In this document: positions 34,342 through 48,929 of the stretch, piece by piece
Layout: every line of letters starts with the position of its first letter
Position numbering within the stretch: the first letter of the stretch is position 1
Assembly (NCBI GenBank): GCA_025677835.1
Contig: JAIXMR010000042.1
Span: 62,001-126,000 of the forward strand
Origin: Sporodiniella umbellata
Lineage: Eukaryota; Mucoromycota; Mucoromycetes; Mucorales; Rhizopodaceae
Length of the DNA: 64,000 nucleotides
Direction: 5' to 3'
Notes under the pieces: generated by a model
What the model saw: the letters and a program-made list of their open reading frames with translations, nothing else
Databases searched by the model: none
What the model was told of the DNA's origin: nothing
Program-made: the position numbers and the translations under genes

Positions 34342-34689
34342 CCAGTTTACTTGTTTTATACGATCTACGATTTCTGTTAGTGCAATTCTGTCTATTGTAG
34401 TCAATAAGTTTACACTAGAAGAGAATTATGTTTTGTTTCGTCACATATACACTTTGATAAAATGATGCGATGGAATCATTTCAAGTCTGTGTTGCCTGAT
34501 CTTCGGAGATGGCTGGCATGTTTAAAACTCCAAAGTGCCATTCACGGTTCACAAAAGTCCGTGATCATGTCAAGACAAAAAAAATATTTCCGCGGCTTCA
34601 GCCTGTCACACTCCTCTTGCTCTCTATTTTGTAGTGTGATACGAGAAACAACTTTCCAGATAGAGCGACTTGGTGCTACGAAAACTGAG

Positions 34690-34790
34690 CCGTCACAAAA
34701 CCGTAGCACACGGCACCTCTGGTATTTCTGTTTTTACTTTTAGCCAAAAACGACAAAGCGGGGAAGATCTAAAATTCAGAACTTTTCACT
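34690..34790 (+). repeat. Degenerate dispersed repeat, copy A
   Basis: Contains CCGTAGCACACGGCACCT and later GACAAAGCGGGGAAGAT followed by AAATTCAGAAC. The same elements in the same order occur at 35943-36085, and the last part occurs inverted at 36405-36440. Confidence 0.55.
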
Positions 34791-35942
34791 TTTTTCTTTT
34801 CTATTCTCTTTCAGGTTGCACTGGAAACCTTTTTTTTTTTTTTTTTTTTTTTTTTGGTCTGAAAGTGAACATCTGATAAAAGACCGTGTTGTGCGAGACA
34901 CAAATTCATTTTTGTTGTCTTTGAAATAGAAGGAGCTTGTGTTTTATTACTTGTACATGCCATGTCAATTTAAATGTTTGTTATCACAATTCATCTCAGC
35001 TGAACGTATATACAAACTACCAATAGTCAATCGAGAGTGATTTCTCTGTGGCTCTTTATCGGTTTTTCTAGACATGATGTACGGCAAAAGATAATCGTGG
35101 CCTTTGGTGCCAAAGTCTGCAATCGCCTCCTTACATAGTACGAGCCAACAACTGATAGAGGACAATCAAGCGCGATAAACGCTAAGCTGGGGAGGGATGA
35201 AAAGTGTGAGCGTCCTTCCCAAGGTACAAATGGATAAAAGCCTGTACTGGCTTATTCCCCCACAAATGAGTACAAAGTCAACAAAAGACTTTTTTTATAA
35301 TCATCGTCTGGCCGGCTCGAGTTAATGAAAGAAGTGTACCCTTTTGATGACAATACTAGCATTGCTAAAGTTTCATAAAGCTGACATCTATCGCCTTTTT
35401 CTCTTTCAGGTCAAAAGAGAAATACACGGTCGATGTCTTGTGCAGATTTTGCAGGTCGTGGCTCTGCTTCATCATTATGAAAAGAAAAAAAACATAACAT
35501 TGGGTTTGGACGGTATGCAAAACATCCACAGAAAACGATAACATTCTGAATGTTTTAGGTATTATCCCAAAGCCTTTACTATTATTATTTGACAACTCCC
35601 AAAACAGCCATGAAAACAATTGAAAAATATGGATTAAGACGATGTGATAGTCTAGACCATTAGAGCTTTTTTCTAGGGGGGAGCAGGGAGTTTTATGCCT
35701 ACGATAAACATATAAAAGTAATTGTAAAGACACATTGTTTACTCAGTCCACGAGCTTTGACTGACATCAAAACCTGCGTTGAAGCAATAAACAATGTGAG
35801 TTCTTCTTTACTCTACGATAAATCTATATCCACGTATTTGAGATATACTTTTATTAACAAAAAAAAAAAAAAGCGACTATACTTGTGATGATTGAGTGCG
35901 ATACCGCAATAACATATACCTGTGGAATGATACTAAAGAAAG

Positions 35943-36085
35943 CTCCGTGCCACAAGAGTTCAACCGTAGTACGCAGCACCTTTTGTTTTTGTTTTTTTTT
36001 TGGTTTTTTGGTTTTTTCTCCATCCATTAGCCAAAAAAAGACAAAGCGGGGGAAAGTCTATACAAATTCAGGTCCTTCACCCTTA
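35943..36085 (+). repeat. Degenerate dispersed repeat, copy B
   Basis: CCGTAGTACGCAGCACCT, then a T/G-rich expansion, then AGCCAAAAAAAGACAAAGCG with GGGGAAAGTC and AAATTCAGG. Aligns by eye with copy A apart from the T-rich insertion. Confidence 0.55.
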
Positions 36086-36264
36086 ATGTTCGATAGATTT
36101 TAACAACAAAGGCAGCGCATTATATTGGCTCTATAAAAATATTGTGTTTTTCTTTTCTATATAAAAAAAAGGCATCATTACAAACAAAGTGTGTCTTGAT
36201 AGAACAAGTCTTCAATTGACGTGGTCAACTTGCCTTTTTGTTTCTATAAAAGAAATACAACGCA

Positions 36265-36322
36265 GGTGACGTAGCATTCATGCTATGGAAACCCCGTCTC
36301 TAAGGAATTAGGTGTGACGTAG
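36265..36322. promoter_or_regulatory. Pair of CRE-like TGACGTAG sites with an X-box half-site
   Basis: GGTGACGTAG (36265-36274) and GTGTGACGTAG (36312-36322) in direct orientation, flanking GCTATGGAAAC (36282-36292), which is the reverse complement of an X-box left arm. They lie 450-500 bases upstream of the IDE-like start. A regulatory role is inference. Confidence 0.3.
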
Positions 36323-36404
36323 ACTTTAATCCCACACTCCAAAAAGAAAAAAAAGAAAAAACACAAAGAAACGTGAAAACAAAATTGAATAAAGCGTTCT
36401 GAAT

Positions 36405-36440
36405 TGTAGGTCTTTTGCCCCGCTTTGTCTTTATTTAGTT
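36405..36440 (-). repeat. Degenerate dispersed repeat, partial inverted copy C
   Basis: On the minus strand reads AATAAAGACAAAGCGGGGCA, then a short spacer and ACAATTCAGAAC, matching the 3' half of copies A and B. Lies about 360 bases upstream of the IDE-like gene. Confidence 0.45.
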
Positions 36441-36767
36441 AATAGAAAAGCAGAAAAAAAAAAAAAAATAACTAAAAATTAGAGCAGGAAAAAAAAAAAA
36501 AAAAAAAAAACAACCAAAAATCGAAAAACATTCTTCTTTCACTCTTTCAAACTTTCTATTTGGTGTGCTAAAAAAAAAAAATTAAAAGACTAGAAGGACA
36601 TTGAATGTTTAGACTTTTTACTCGCTTTCAGTCCTCGTAAGCTCTTTTTAAAACTAAATTTTTATTGAATTTTATTTTCTCTTTTTTTATTTTATTTTAT
36701 TTTTCCAAGTAGACGTATTTCACAGCATAAACACACCCCAAGCTTAATACATCGATCGACTTGTACA

Positions 36768-37820
36768 ATGATGCCCACCCAACAGACTAGCTCATCCAGT
36801 TCGGACTGGGAACTCAATGGAAACTACTGGCTTTATAAAAAGACGCTAGAGAAATCAGATAACGACAATCGTGATTACCGTCTCATCAAACTAGCCTCCA
36901 ACGACCTGGAAGTTCTTTTGGTTCATGACAAAGAGACAGACAAAGCAAGCGCTGCCTTGGATGTTCATGTTGGTCATATCAGCGACCCAGTAAGAGTCTT
37001 GGATAGTGTATAAAAACACAAACTTACACGTATTTCTTTTTTTTTTTTTTTTGGCCTCAAAAAGTCTACCTTGCAAGGGTTGGCACATTTTTGTGAACAT
37101 TTGCTGTTTATGGGCACTGAGAAATACCCAAAAGAAAACGATTACAACCAGTATTTATCAGAGCACTCTGGTTTTTCAAATGCATTTACAGGTGTAGAAG
37201 ATACCAATTATTATTTTGAAGTCGGCCAGGAACATCTTGAAGGTGCTTTGGATCGTTTTGCTCAGTTCTTTATCAGCCCTCTTTTCTCTGATAGTTGTAC
37301 CGAAAGAGAATTGAAGGCTGTGGATTCTGGTAAGTGTTCTATTTCTTAACAACTGGAACTAGATGTCTATCCTCTCTGTTTTTTTTTTTTATATAGAACA
37401 CAAAAAGAACAGACAACAGGATAGCTGGCGTATGTTCCAACTCGAAAAATCGTTGTGTAATCCAAATCACCCTTATTGCCATTTTGGTACTGGAAATCTT
37501 GAAACTCTCTTTGAGAATCCCAAAAGAAATGGTCAGGACATTCGTCAGGAACTCTTAAAGTTTCACGATTCCTACTATTCTGCCAATATTATGAAGCTCT
37601 GTATCCTTGGTCGAGGTAAAGTCTCTACTGTTCTACCCCCCCAAAAAAAAAGTGACGCTTAGACCCAGTTTAGAATCACTCGATGAATTGACTGCCTGGG
37701 CAGTGGATAAGTTTCATCCTGTACGTAACAAGAGTATTGAGCCACCCAGTTTTCCTGGTCATCCTCTCACTCAGCAAGAACTAAAGGTAACGACGGTCTG
37801 GAATCTTCCGGTATTGATCC

Positions 37821-37912
<92 letters not shown>

Positions 37913-40469
37913 ATTTTATAGAAACAAATCTTTGTTAAGCCTGTGAAAGACGTACGTACACTGGAAATGACGTTTCCTTTCCCAGATCAACGCCCCTTGT
38001 ATGCAGTCCAGCCAGGAAGATACCTGTCGCACTTGATCGGACACGAAGGTCGTGGCTCCATCCTATCTTTACTCAAAAAGAATGGATGGGCCAACTATCT
38101 CCAGGTGGGTACTATTCATGGAGGCATTGGGTTCGAATTTATGAGGATCTCGGTAGATTTGACAGAAGAAGGATTAAGTAAGTCTGGATTACAAAATACG
38201 GTGCTTACTTTTTTTGTTCAAGGTCGCTATCAGGACGTGATGTTTGCTGTTTTCAAGTACATTGAGCTCTTGAAGAAGCAAGGAGTTCAACAGAGTATTT
38301 TTGAAGAGGTACAATCGCTTGCCTCTCTTGCTTTCCGTTTCAAAGAAAAGTATCCACCCTCTCAGTACACTTCACGTCTTGCAGGCCTCATGCAACACGG
38401 CTACCCTTCTGAGTATATTCTGAGCGGGCCCAGTCTGATCCGTCATTACGATCAAGCCTTGATCCAAGAAAACTTGGACTGGCTTCGACCGGATAACTTT
38501 CGTTTCATGCTTGCTTCTCAAAGCCCACCTGAGGGTATCGCTTTTACGGAAAAAGAACGCTGGTATGAGTCAGAGTATGCCGTGCTTGATTTTGATGCCA
38601 GTTTTGACAAAGCGCTCCAGAACCTTCAACCTGACGCTGCGCTTGTACTGCCTGGACAGAATGCCTTTCTTCCTACTAATTTTGAAACCCACAGGGTAGA
38701 GACAGAAACACGCTCCAAGCGTCCAAACTTGATTCAGAATTCACCTTTGCTTCGTCTTTGGCACAAGAAGGACGATACCTTCTGGGTGCCCCGTGCCAAC
38801 GTCTGGATTCTGCTTCGATCACCTCTTGCGTATGCATCACCTGCAAGCTGTGTGAAGGCGCGTCTTTATGCTGATCTGCTCAAGGATTCCTTGAACGAAT
38901 ATGCCTATGACGCAGAAGTGGCGGGTCTGTGTTACAACGTTGAGAATCAATTAGAAGGCATGCTGGTAAGTACTTGTTTTTTTTTATGGGTTACCATCTC
39001 ACGTAGATTAGCTTGCTTTGAGTGGCTATAACGACAAGTTACCTGTGTTGTTGGAGAAAGTGGTTCAAAAGATGCGCCATTTCCATGTAGACCCTGAACG
39101 TTTCAAGTTGATTAAAGAACAACTGCGTCGATTGTACAAAAACTTTGCGCTCGAACCACCCTATCAACACGCGCTCTACTATCAATCCTATCTGACCCAG
39201 GACACGATGTGGACCAATGCTGAAAAGCTAAGCGAATTGGAAGCGATCACCGCCCAAGACATTGCGGTGTTTTATCCAACGCTCCTATCCCACCTCCATG
39301 TGGAATCGTTAGTGCACGGCAACGTGACACAATCCGACGCACAAAAAATGCTGGAGGACGCATTGGCGATCCTGGAGCCCAAGGCTCTATCGCCCAGCCA
39401 GCTCAAGGGCAACCATAGTCTGGTGCTCCCGGTAGGCTCCAAGACGGTCTACCAACGTGCGGTAGAGGACCCAAACAATGTGAACTCGGGTATTGAGTAT
39501 GTGATCCAAGTGGGGCATATCACGCAGACCTTGCTCCGTGCCAAACTCACCTTACTGGCCCAGATCACCCAGGAACCCTGTTTTGATCAACTTCGTACGA
39601 AGGAGCAACTGGGTTATTTGGTGTTTAGCGGAGTGCGTAAACAGGTCGGCTCGATGGGCTTACGGTTCATTCTCCAGAGCGAACGAGACACGATCTATCT
39701 TGAGCATCGTATTGAGGCGTTTCTAGAAAAGCTTCTGACGCTGGTAGAGACGATGACGCAGGAGGAATACAACGCGCAGGTACAGTCTGTGATCAACAAG
39801 AAACTTGAGAAGGACAAGAACCTGGGACAAGAAGGAGGCCGTTACTGGGGACATATTCACTCGGGTTATTACGAATTTGACCAGGTCGAGACGGACATTG
39901 CCGAACTCAAGACGCTCCGTCAAGAGGATCTACTTCAGTTTATGAAGGAACAGATCGATCCCCGTTCACCTCATTTCCGTAAGCTCTCGGTCCATATCCA
40001 GTCGCAACAAAAGAACGCGGTAGGCCAGAAATACAAGGTGAACATCGAATCACTCCATACCTGTCTGGTCTCTCAGGGGGTGACGCGTCTCTCGATTGAA
40101 GATATCCGGTCTGCGGTCGAAAAGGGAGAAGCGGGCGATTCTTCGATCGAAGCCAACCTGCGCGAGTTATTGACAGATGAAAGCAAAGCGGATGAAAATA
40201 GAATTGAAGAACTTATGGCCCAACTCGTCCTTACCATGCGTGAGACCGAGTCCGCCGATGGTTCACTGGTCAATGTCGATAACCCCAAGACCGCTCGCCG
40301 GCTGTCGATGAATGCACCTGCGCCGGTCACGCCCAACGCACACGATCCTTCACAACTCCCAGAAGGAAACCGAATCATCACGGATATCGTAGCCTACAAA
40401 AGTAGCGTCCAACTCAACCCTGCGCCTATGCCCTTGATTGAATTTAAAGTGATTTCTCACGCATCATAA
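36768..40469 (+). CDS. Insulin-degrading-enzyme-like zinc metalloprotease (insulysin, M16A)
   Basis: Large inverzincin peptidase that degrades short peptides inside a closed chamber. Seven exons: 36768..36989, 37065..37329, 37397..37615, 37674..37786, 37922..38177, 38223..38965, 39012..40469; 1091 residues, close to animal IDE (about 1020). The inverted zinc motif H82-F-C-E85-H86 is in exon 2 with the downstream Glu in the E-L-K-A-V-D-S region (C-T-E-R-E-L-K). Other signatures: [47 protein letters not shown], and [13 protein letters not shown] near the C-terminal lobe. No obvious signal peptide, so cytosolic or peroxisomal is likely; the C-terminus (S-H-A-S) is not a clear PTS1. Acceptors of exons 4 and 7 were chosen because they restore the family sequence. 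Intron 4 holds a long CT microsatellite. Two ATGs are adjacent at the start. The 3' half is more GC-rich than the 5' half. Confidence 0.93.
37820..37911. repeat. CT microsatellite in intron 4 of the IDE-like gene
   Basis: About 92 bases of CT dinucleotides with two CTTT interruptions, ending 10 bases before the TATAG acceptor; it supplies the polypyrimidine tract of this intron. Confidence 0.95.
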
Positions 40470-40525
40470 AAACCTTTTTTTATTATTATGATTATGATTA
40501 TTATGATTATTTTAAAGTGGTATGC

Positions 40526-42497
<1,972 letters not shown>

Positions 42498-42500
42498 GGA

Positions 42501-42521
42501 TTTTTTTTTTTTAAAAAAAAA
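42501..42521. repeat. T12-A9 tract palindrome in malic enzyme leader
   Basis: Twelve T followed directly by nine A, three bases upstream of the malic enzyme ATG. A second, T7-A8, is at 42551-42565. Confidence 0.8.
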
Positions 42522-42703
42522 TAAAAGATAAGAGAAAAAAAAAGAATGACTTTTTTTAAAAAAAATCGATTCTTATTTATAGAGCTATTTACGAAAGTTG
42601 TATAATAAGGTTTGTAGTGTGTGTGTAAGTGTTTGTGTGAGTGATAATATTAAGAAAATAAATGACGTGTTAATGAAGCATAGTGATATGAGACAGAAGC
42701 GTG

Positions 42704-43570
42704 CTATAATGATGGATGGTGTGGAGGAGGCGGGGGTTGGATGGCGGGCAAGAGGGAACGTTCAGGTAAACGGATAGCTTTCTTTTTATTGGCTCCTCGA
42801 GGGGCGGTCAGGTCTTTCCAAACAAAGCAAGAATTGCCAGCCAATTGATTTTTGGGTTTTCGTCCTCTTTTCTTTTTTGGTATGCTGAGTGTCATGTCCA
42901 TGTTCGTACTCGTGAATGTGCTGATCCTTGAACTATCTGAGGCTGTGGTGGGCTCAAGCTTTTCATTGTCCGACGTAGCCCGGTTGTTTTTGACGTCCCA
43001 GACAGTAGGTTGAATAAAGGTCCAATGATCCTGCGTTTCGGGTCTGGAGGCATTGGGAGGCCTTCCGCGTTTTCTTTTAGGTGCAAACAAAGGCTGTGTT
43101 GGTTTCTCCTGCTCAGGCGGTTCGGACAGCGACCGGTACTGATACGCTGGTGAATGTGAAGGTGAGCTCGAGGGTGAGCTTGAAGCGGATGGGGAAGTAT
43201 TAGAGGCCGAGCGACATCGACGGTAGCTAAAGTCGGGTGGCGCTAATAGACTGTCTGAGATAGGTGATATTAAGGGTGACATGGCAGAAACAGAAGACAA
43301 TGCAGGTGAAGAGAGCCCCATATGCGAACTGGGTGAATTCGGTGTCAGTGATGCTGAAAGACACGGTGAAGGCTCGAGTATGTTTAGTTTTTGTTGATGA
43401 TGGTGGGAGTCTTGATGAACAGAGTGATCGTCTACACAGACTGTTGGCAACTGCTGACTCATATCGTCAAGTGAAAGAGTGCACATTGTATTAATAGGTG
43501 GCAAATGATGTCCTTTATGTGGTTTGGGTGAAGGTGGCTGAACAACAAGTTCTATCAAAGGAGGTTCCAT
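42704..43570 (-). CDS. AT-hook protein, Ser/Pro-rich
   Basis: Intronless, 288 residues. Two AT-hook cores are visible: K-R-K-R-G-R-P-P-N (about 165-173) and K-K-K-R-G-R-K-P-K (about 233-241). Such motifs bind the minor groove of AT-rich DNA, which fits a chromatin or transcription role in an AT-rich genome. The rest is disordered: Ser/Pro-rich (S-P-S-A-S-S-S-P-S-S-S-P), His-rich near residue 50, and a Pro run with H-H at the C-terminus. No known family name. CCAAT boxes lie in its upstream region (inverted ATTGG near 43834-43910). Next gene on the left is malic enzyme, same strand, 206 bases away. Confidence 0.75.
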   Translation of the reverse strand: MEPPLIELVVQPPSPKPHKGHHLPPINTMCTLSLDDMSQQLPTVCVDDHSVHQDSHHHQQKLNILEPSPCLSASLTPNSPSSHMGLSSPALSSVSAMSPLISPISDSLLAPPDFSYRRCRSASNTSPSASSSPSSSPSHSPAYQYRSLSEPPEQEKPTQPLFAPKRKRGRPPNASRPETQDHWTFIQPTVWDVKNNRATSDNEKLEPTTASDSSRISTFTSTNMDMTLSIPKKKRGRKPKNQLAGNSCFVWKDLTAPRGANKKKAIRLPERSLLPAIQPPPPPHHPSL

Positions 43571-43798
43571 CTTCTCTCTTTAATTATTTAAATTTATATA
43601 TTCCTTTGGCTAAGCAATAATAATAAAAAGTTTTTTTTTTTATATATTATAAAAAGAAAGAAAGGAAAATTAAAAATAAATAAAAACAAGAAAAATACAA
43701 AAAACGAAAATCCAAATTTACTATATTTGGACATTAATAGAGTAAAGAATCACGGGAACTTTCTACGATGCAATCATTTAAATTTTCCATTTCTGCCA

Positions 43799-43823
43799 TT
43801 TTTTTTTTTTTTAAAAAAAAAAA
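43799..43823. repeat. T14-A11 tract palindrome
   Basis: Fourteen T followed directly by eleven A, 230 bases upstream of the AT-hook gene start. Confidence 0.8.
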
Positions 43824-45497
43824 GAGCTTTTGTCCAATCACGAACAAGTTCTTTTTTTCTTTTTTTGGCCTTAAAAGCCTCATCACTTTTCGCTGTCAAC
43901 CAATCGCTTCTTTAATTTTAACTGGCCACTTTTTTTTTTTTTTTTTTTGAACCCAATGGGTCAGATTAAAGACTAAAGCGGATTGTGTTTTAAAAGTTCA
44001 AAGTAGGATAAATCTAAGAGGTTTGAAACGAAAGGTTTGTCTCCTTATAGAAATTGTCTATGTTACCCAATATGTAAATTTCTCGAAAAACTGAGAATCA
44101 ATATAAAATAGCCTTTCTACATTTTATAAATAAATCAGAAACTTGAAACAGATACTCTGAACAAAGACTACTAGAATACTTCATGATGAAACAAATTATG
44201 AGTATAAAAGTACATCTTATGTAGCGCCACAGCTAAAAAAAAAAAAAAAAAAAATACGCAAAACAAGACGGGGAAATATATAATTCTCTAGATAAACTAA
44301 GTATCCGTGAAAAAATAGAGAGTCTTGATTGCAAAAGAATTTACAACATAATACTGACGCTATATAAACTATAAAAAGCTAATAGGTCAAGTTCATGTAA
44401 AAAAAAAGACACCAAAGTATCTTATAAAAAAGAGAAACTCCTGATATAAATAGCAATAGTATGTATGTTTAATGATCTAGCAAAGTAGAGGATTACTAGT
44501 CTAGAGAAACAAAAAGTAACTTGCCATATTTTTCAATTATAACAGTCGATTCAACCCACTTTTATCAGAAAAAATGAGCTAAATCCCAATACACCTTTTT
44601 CTAAAAGGTTGTTGTAAAAAAATTAAATCGTCGTACTTTTTAAATGAAAAAAAAAAATACATATCATAGTGTACGTAGCTGTTGATTGAATACGGTGACT
44701 TGTAACGGGCCATCAAGATATTTGGGCGAACGGCGCGCAGACACCCCAAAGGCTAATTGACATTCACAGTTGTTTGATCAATACTAAGGCGTTGCCTCGA
44801 GTGTTTAAGTGGAACACTTGATCGATCTGAAAAGTGTTCTGAATTGTATGGCTTATGTCTGGCTACGAACAATGCTCATAAGAAACTGTCAAATCATTAC
44901 GAGTAGAGATCTCAGAGATTTATATACAACGATAAAAAAAAAAAAAAAAACACGTAACAAAAATTCTTTGAGAAATTGGTTTACACATTTTGTCAGCTCA
45001 GAATTCCTTTCAACACCCATCCTATCCGGAATTACTCTTTGCATAACAAGACGCTAACCTAATCCATACCTTACTGTCTTATATGTATCACCCATGTAGT
45101 GTTCTCTTGCATCTTTTATTCTACTGACGAAATATCTGATAGTTTCTTGTTTTGCCGTCCTTTTAAGCTGGCAATTAAATCTGAAGCTACGGCATGTATA
45201 GGAAAACCGAAGCGGATAAGTTACATGACATCGCGTTAAAGACTACACTATCACTTTCATTGGATTAAATCCACAGTCTATCGTTCTTTTTTTGCAACAC
45301 GTTTCCTTGGTAAAATCGTCTTTGAAGCCTGTTCCTTTTACTGGTTTTTCTCTCCTAGAATAGGTCTGCCATATGTTTACCAGCGCTGTTTTCTTAGAAT
45401 TTTTGGGTTTGGGGTCGCTAGTGATGAGCTTCCTGTGTAACAAGGGTTGGAGTGAAAAAACTTGAAAGAGTAAATCTTCTATTGTCGTGTTTTTTTG

Positions 45498-45526
45498 TTT
45501 TTTTTTTTTGAAAAAAAAAAAAAAAA
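45498..45526. repeat. T12-G-A16 tract palindrome
   Basis: Twelve T, one G, sixteen A, in the gene-poor region. Confidence 0.8.
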
Positions 45527-48500
45527 GACGTTATACGGCCTTGAATTATATAACCAACTAATACTACAATGCCTTTCCTCTTGTAATTTAAATAATGGGT
45601 TAGTAAACTTTGTCAATGAATATGAGAGTAGCCCAATGGCAACGACTGAAGATGAAAATCCTTTGAAGCTAGAAAAACCAAGTTCTTGTAGCGCTTATAG
45701 GGTGCTAAAAGCTGAAGCAGTAGGTAAAGAAATACTGTAAAAATGAGCTACAAAAAATTGTTAATAAGCAGATATTTTGCTAAAATAAAATGTACAGAGA
45801 AGTAATTGTATTAGTAATAAATCAAAGGCCATACAGTTTACTAGGCAGATGTAAATAACGCAAGAGTTGCGGCCTCAAAAACCCAAGTCAGAGTTTAGAA
45901 ATAGACATAGAGCGTATAAGACTTAAAAAGAATGTTCAGACCCGTTGTTCAAGACTATAGGTCACTCCGAAAGGGCGACCAAAAGTTTTATAATTGACAT
46001 CTGTTCTAAAAAGTTAAAAACATCAAAATATACAATATGGTAAGATTAAAAATTTATATAGACAATTACAGCATTATAACCATTTAAGAGTCTATTTAAA
46101 AAGAAATTGTTGATTTATACAAACGTTTGCAAGATGCAGGAAAAGAATGCACCAAATATAGAGTCTTTGTAAAACAATATACTTGTCTATTATAGTAATT
46201 GTTTAAATCTCAATTTGAAGATTTTATGTCGCTCCCAAAACGCTCATATACTTTTAAGGTAAAAAACGCTGAAAACCATTTTTACTTTCTGTTGTTTAAA
46301 AAGGTTGGTGTATTTACCTATTTTGTTATACATTGAGATGTCCATCCAGCCATTATGGTCCTACATTATTTTTTCTTTTTTTATCCTAGAATATATCCAA
46401 AACTAGAAGCTTCTTTACATTTTAGGTTTAAGTGTAGTATCTGTTATTGTTTTTTTGCAGCTTGGGACGTCTTTCAATACACATATATTCTTATATAGCG
46501 ATCTTCTTTTTAAAACCAGGTTATTCACATCAAAAGCTAAAAAAGGATGGCAATCAAGCTCAATACAGTAATCTTTGAAAGCCGCACAAGTATTGAATGT
46601 TTTATAGGCAAAAGGAAAGGAGAAAACAGCTTACAAATCTTCTATTCCAAAACGGACAATAGCAAAAAACTACATTGTGTTTATCTACTTTTAGAAGTAT
46701 ACCTGTAGTATACTGTTTCTTACTGTTATGAGTACCTTAAAAACAGCAGCAGAAAAATAAGGCTTTTATTTTGTTTAAAGAGACTTGTAAAGGGGAAACA
46801 CAACTTGAGATCGTTAATCTATAAATCCTTTTTGTTAAAAGTTGTGCCGGCTATATAAAATGAAGCGACACATCCAATAATCCTACCCTTCAGTGAGATG
46901 CGCTAAATAGGTATACACAACGCCGCACTTTATAATACAAACTATACAAAAGTACATGAAAGAGCTTGTATATTTTAATTGTTAATTATATCACATGCAG
47001 TACTATAAATACAGTAGCCTATCTACCAATAGAATGAAAGAAAGACAATTACCTAAAGTAAACCTTTTTTCTTTTTTTGGTAAAAGTTAAACGCTATCTT
47101 TTTAAAACACAAAGAATCTTTGTGTTTTATTTACATACCAGATCACAAACTCTAGCTACCGATTTCCATATCAAGTAGAGAGTAAACAATATAAACAAAT
47201 GTCTAAGACAGTATTTCTTGTTGACTAGTTTTTTTTCTTTCTTTTGTACGAAAAACACGTACATGCTTCTTTGCAAAAGCTCTTTTTCCGGTCGCTTGCG
47301 TTGTTCTCACGTAGTGACATCAATCGTTTTTCAGGTAAAAAAACCAAACACAAAATAGGAGATCGTTTGTGTTTCAATTCTACTTTAATGTTGTTTTCTA
47401 CTTCGTTTTTTTCTTGCATGTAAAAGCAAACAATAAAATTAACCCAAGGCGGCCGTTTCATCCGTTTGTGTCAATAGCACATGTCTAATGGGCGTTTTAT
47501 GTTTTTTTTTAATGTACGATTGATAGTTCATAGTCATCTTCTTAAACGTTTTGCCGTCTTTTTCTAGTTTTGTAACAGCCTCTATTCCAGTCAAGTAGAA
47601 ACATAGCTTAGCAGCCGCTCATTAAGCCAGCACGAGCTCATAAATCCAACTAAAACTTTTTTCAAAGAAAGTGTTGAATAAAAGTTTTGCACCACTCAAA
47701 AATAGAAAAGAAAAAATTCTTTTTCAACAAAGTAACACACTGAGCTTCTTTAAATGTAGAAATTTTTTAGTCTCATTGAACAACAGCTGTAGCAAAACCT
47801 TCATTAAATAGTACTTAACAGAAACAAGTAAATTTCTATATTATTATATATATCAACACTTTCTATTAAAGTATATTGAGGCCAACCAAAACAGATGTAG
47901 CTTGATTTACTTTCCGAATTATGTCTTGTAAAATATAGTTTCCTAAAAGAGGCAGCTCAATACTAGAACTAGGTCAGCTGCCAGGTATTTGTCTTAACAT
48001 AGCGATTGTTTTTTGGTATGACTTGCAGAAAAATTGAGTAAAAGTCTCAACCCTCTTTTATTTTTTCTCTATCAAAACATATATATACAGTCTGCTTCAT
48101 AATGAAATACTTGGACAAGCCGTTAATATATACAGATTTGTAAGAGTTGTCAATACCTGTCGAGCGCTGTTAAGAGAAGAACAGTCAAATAAGCACTGAT
48201 AAACCAAAGCACTAATGCTTCAATCACATAGTATGTTTCTTTTATAACGCTGCAAGATGTTGGCTTCGTTCTAGCATGAAGAGTTTTTTTTTTGAAAAAA
48301 AAAAAGCAGCGAAGCGCAAATTAGACTGGCAATGGGGAATTACAATTAAAAACCAACAGTAAGATTAGATTGTTCATACGTATTGTTTGATGCTTTCTTT
48401 TTCATATATGGTAAATACATGTACACACACAACACCCAAACTAAAATATTGCGTTTAAAATTTACTCTTACAAACAAAGATTAAATGCTGGACACCTTAA

Positions 48501-48929
48501 ATGATAAGGACACTGACCGATCGGTTGCATGTATCATCATCATCGAACTGCAATTGCTGATACTAATTGCCAAATAGTACTTCTTTTCACAAAAATAAAA
48601 ATACAAAAAATCCCTAGTCTTAACAGCAAAAAGAACAATTCTTGGACTGAAAGTTGAGGTGTCAAAGATCAAACCTTTATCAGCTTGATTTCTATCACTG
48701 GAACTAATAAGCTTATATCACGCCGCGCTACTTTTGAATTCTGTACTAGCTTATATGTCTCATATCAACTAATTAGGTTACAGATATATTGTGTTTTTGT
48801 TTTATAAAAATGGATAGCTATATGACCAAGTCTGACTTTTTTTTTTTTTTTTGCAATAAGCTCAAAAGCATAAAAGATCAAAAGAGCAGTAGCCCTGTTT
48901 TATAGCATGCATATGTGTTTATAAAAACT

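Larger units (their letters stand above)
31720..36767. other. 5 kb gene-poor region with homopolymer runs
   Basis: No supported exon on either strand. Contents: very long T or A runs (31892-31912, 32946-32981, 33950-33970, 34311-34337, 34831-34855, 36490-36510), purine-rich DNA (32080-32140), and a degenerate repeat around 34690-34790, 35940-36085 and (inverted) 36405-36440. The right end should contain the promoter of the IDE-like gene. Open frames are short and AT-driven. Confidence 0.5.
43571..48929. other. 5.4 kb gene-poor region
   Basis: No exon supported on either strand. The left end holds the AT-hook gene promoter. T/A palindromes occur at 43799-43823, 45498-45526 and 48284-48305, and poly(A) or poly(T) runs elsewhere (43931-43948, 44236-44254). 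Frames at 45243-45443 (-) and 45495-45740 (+) are open, but I see no similarity or splice partners. Confidence 0.5.
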
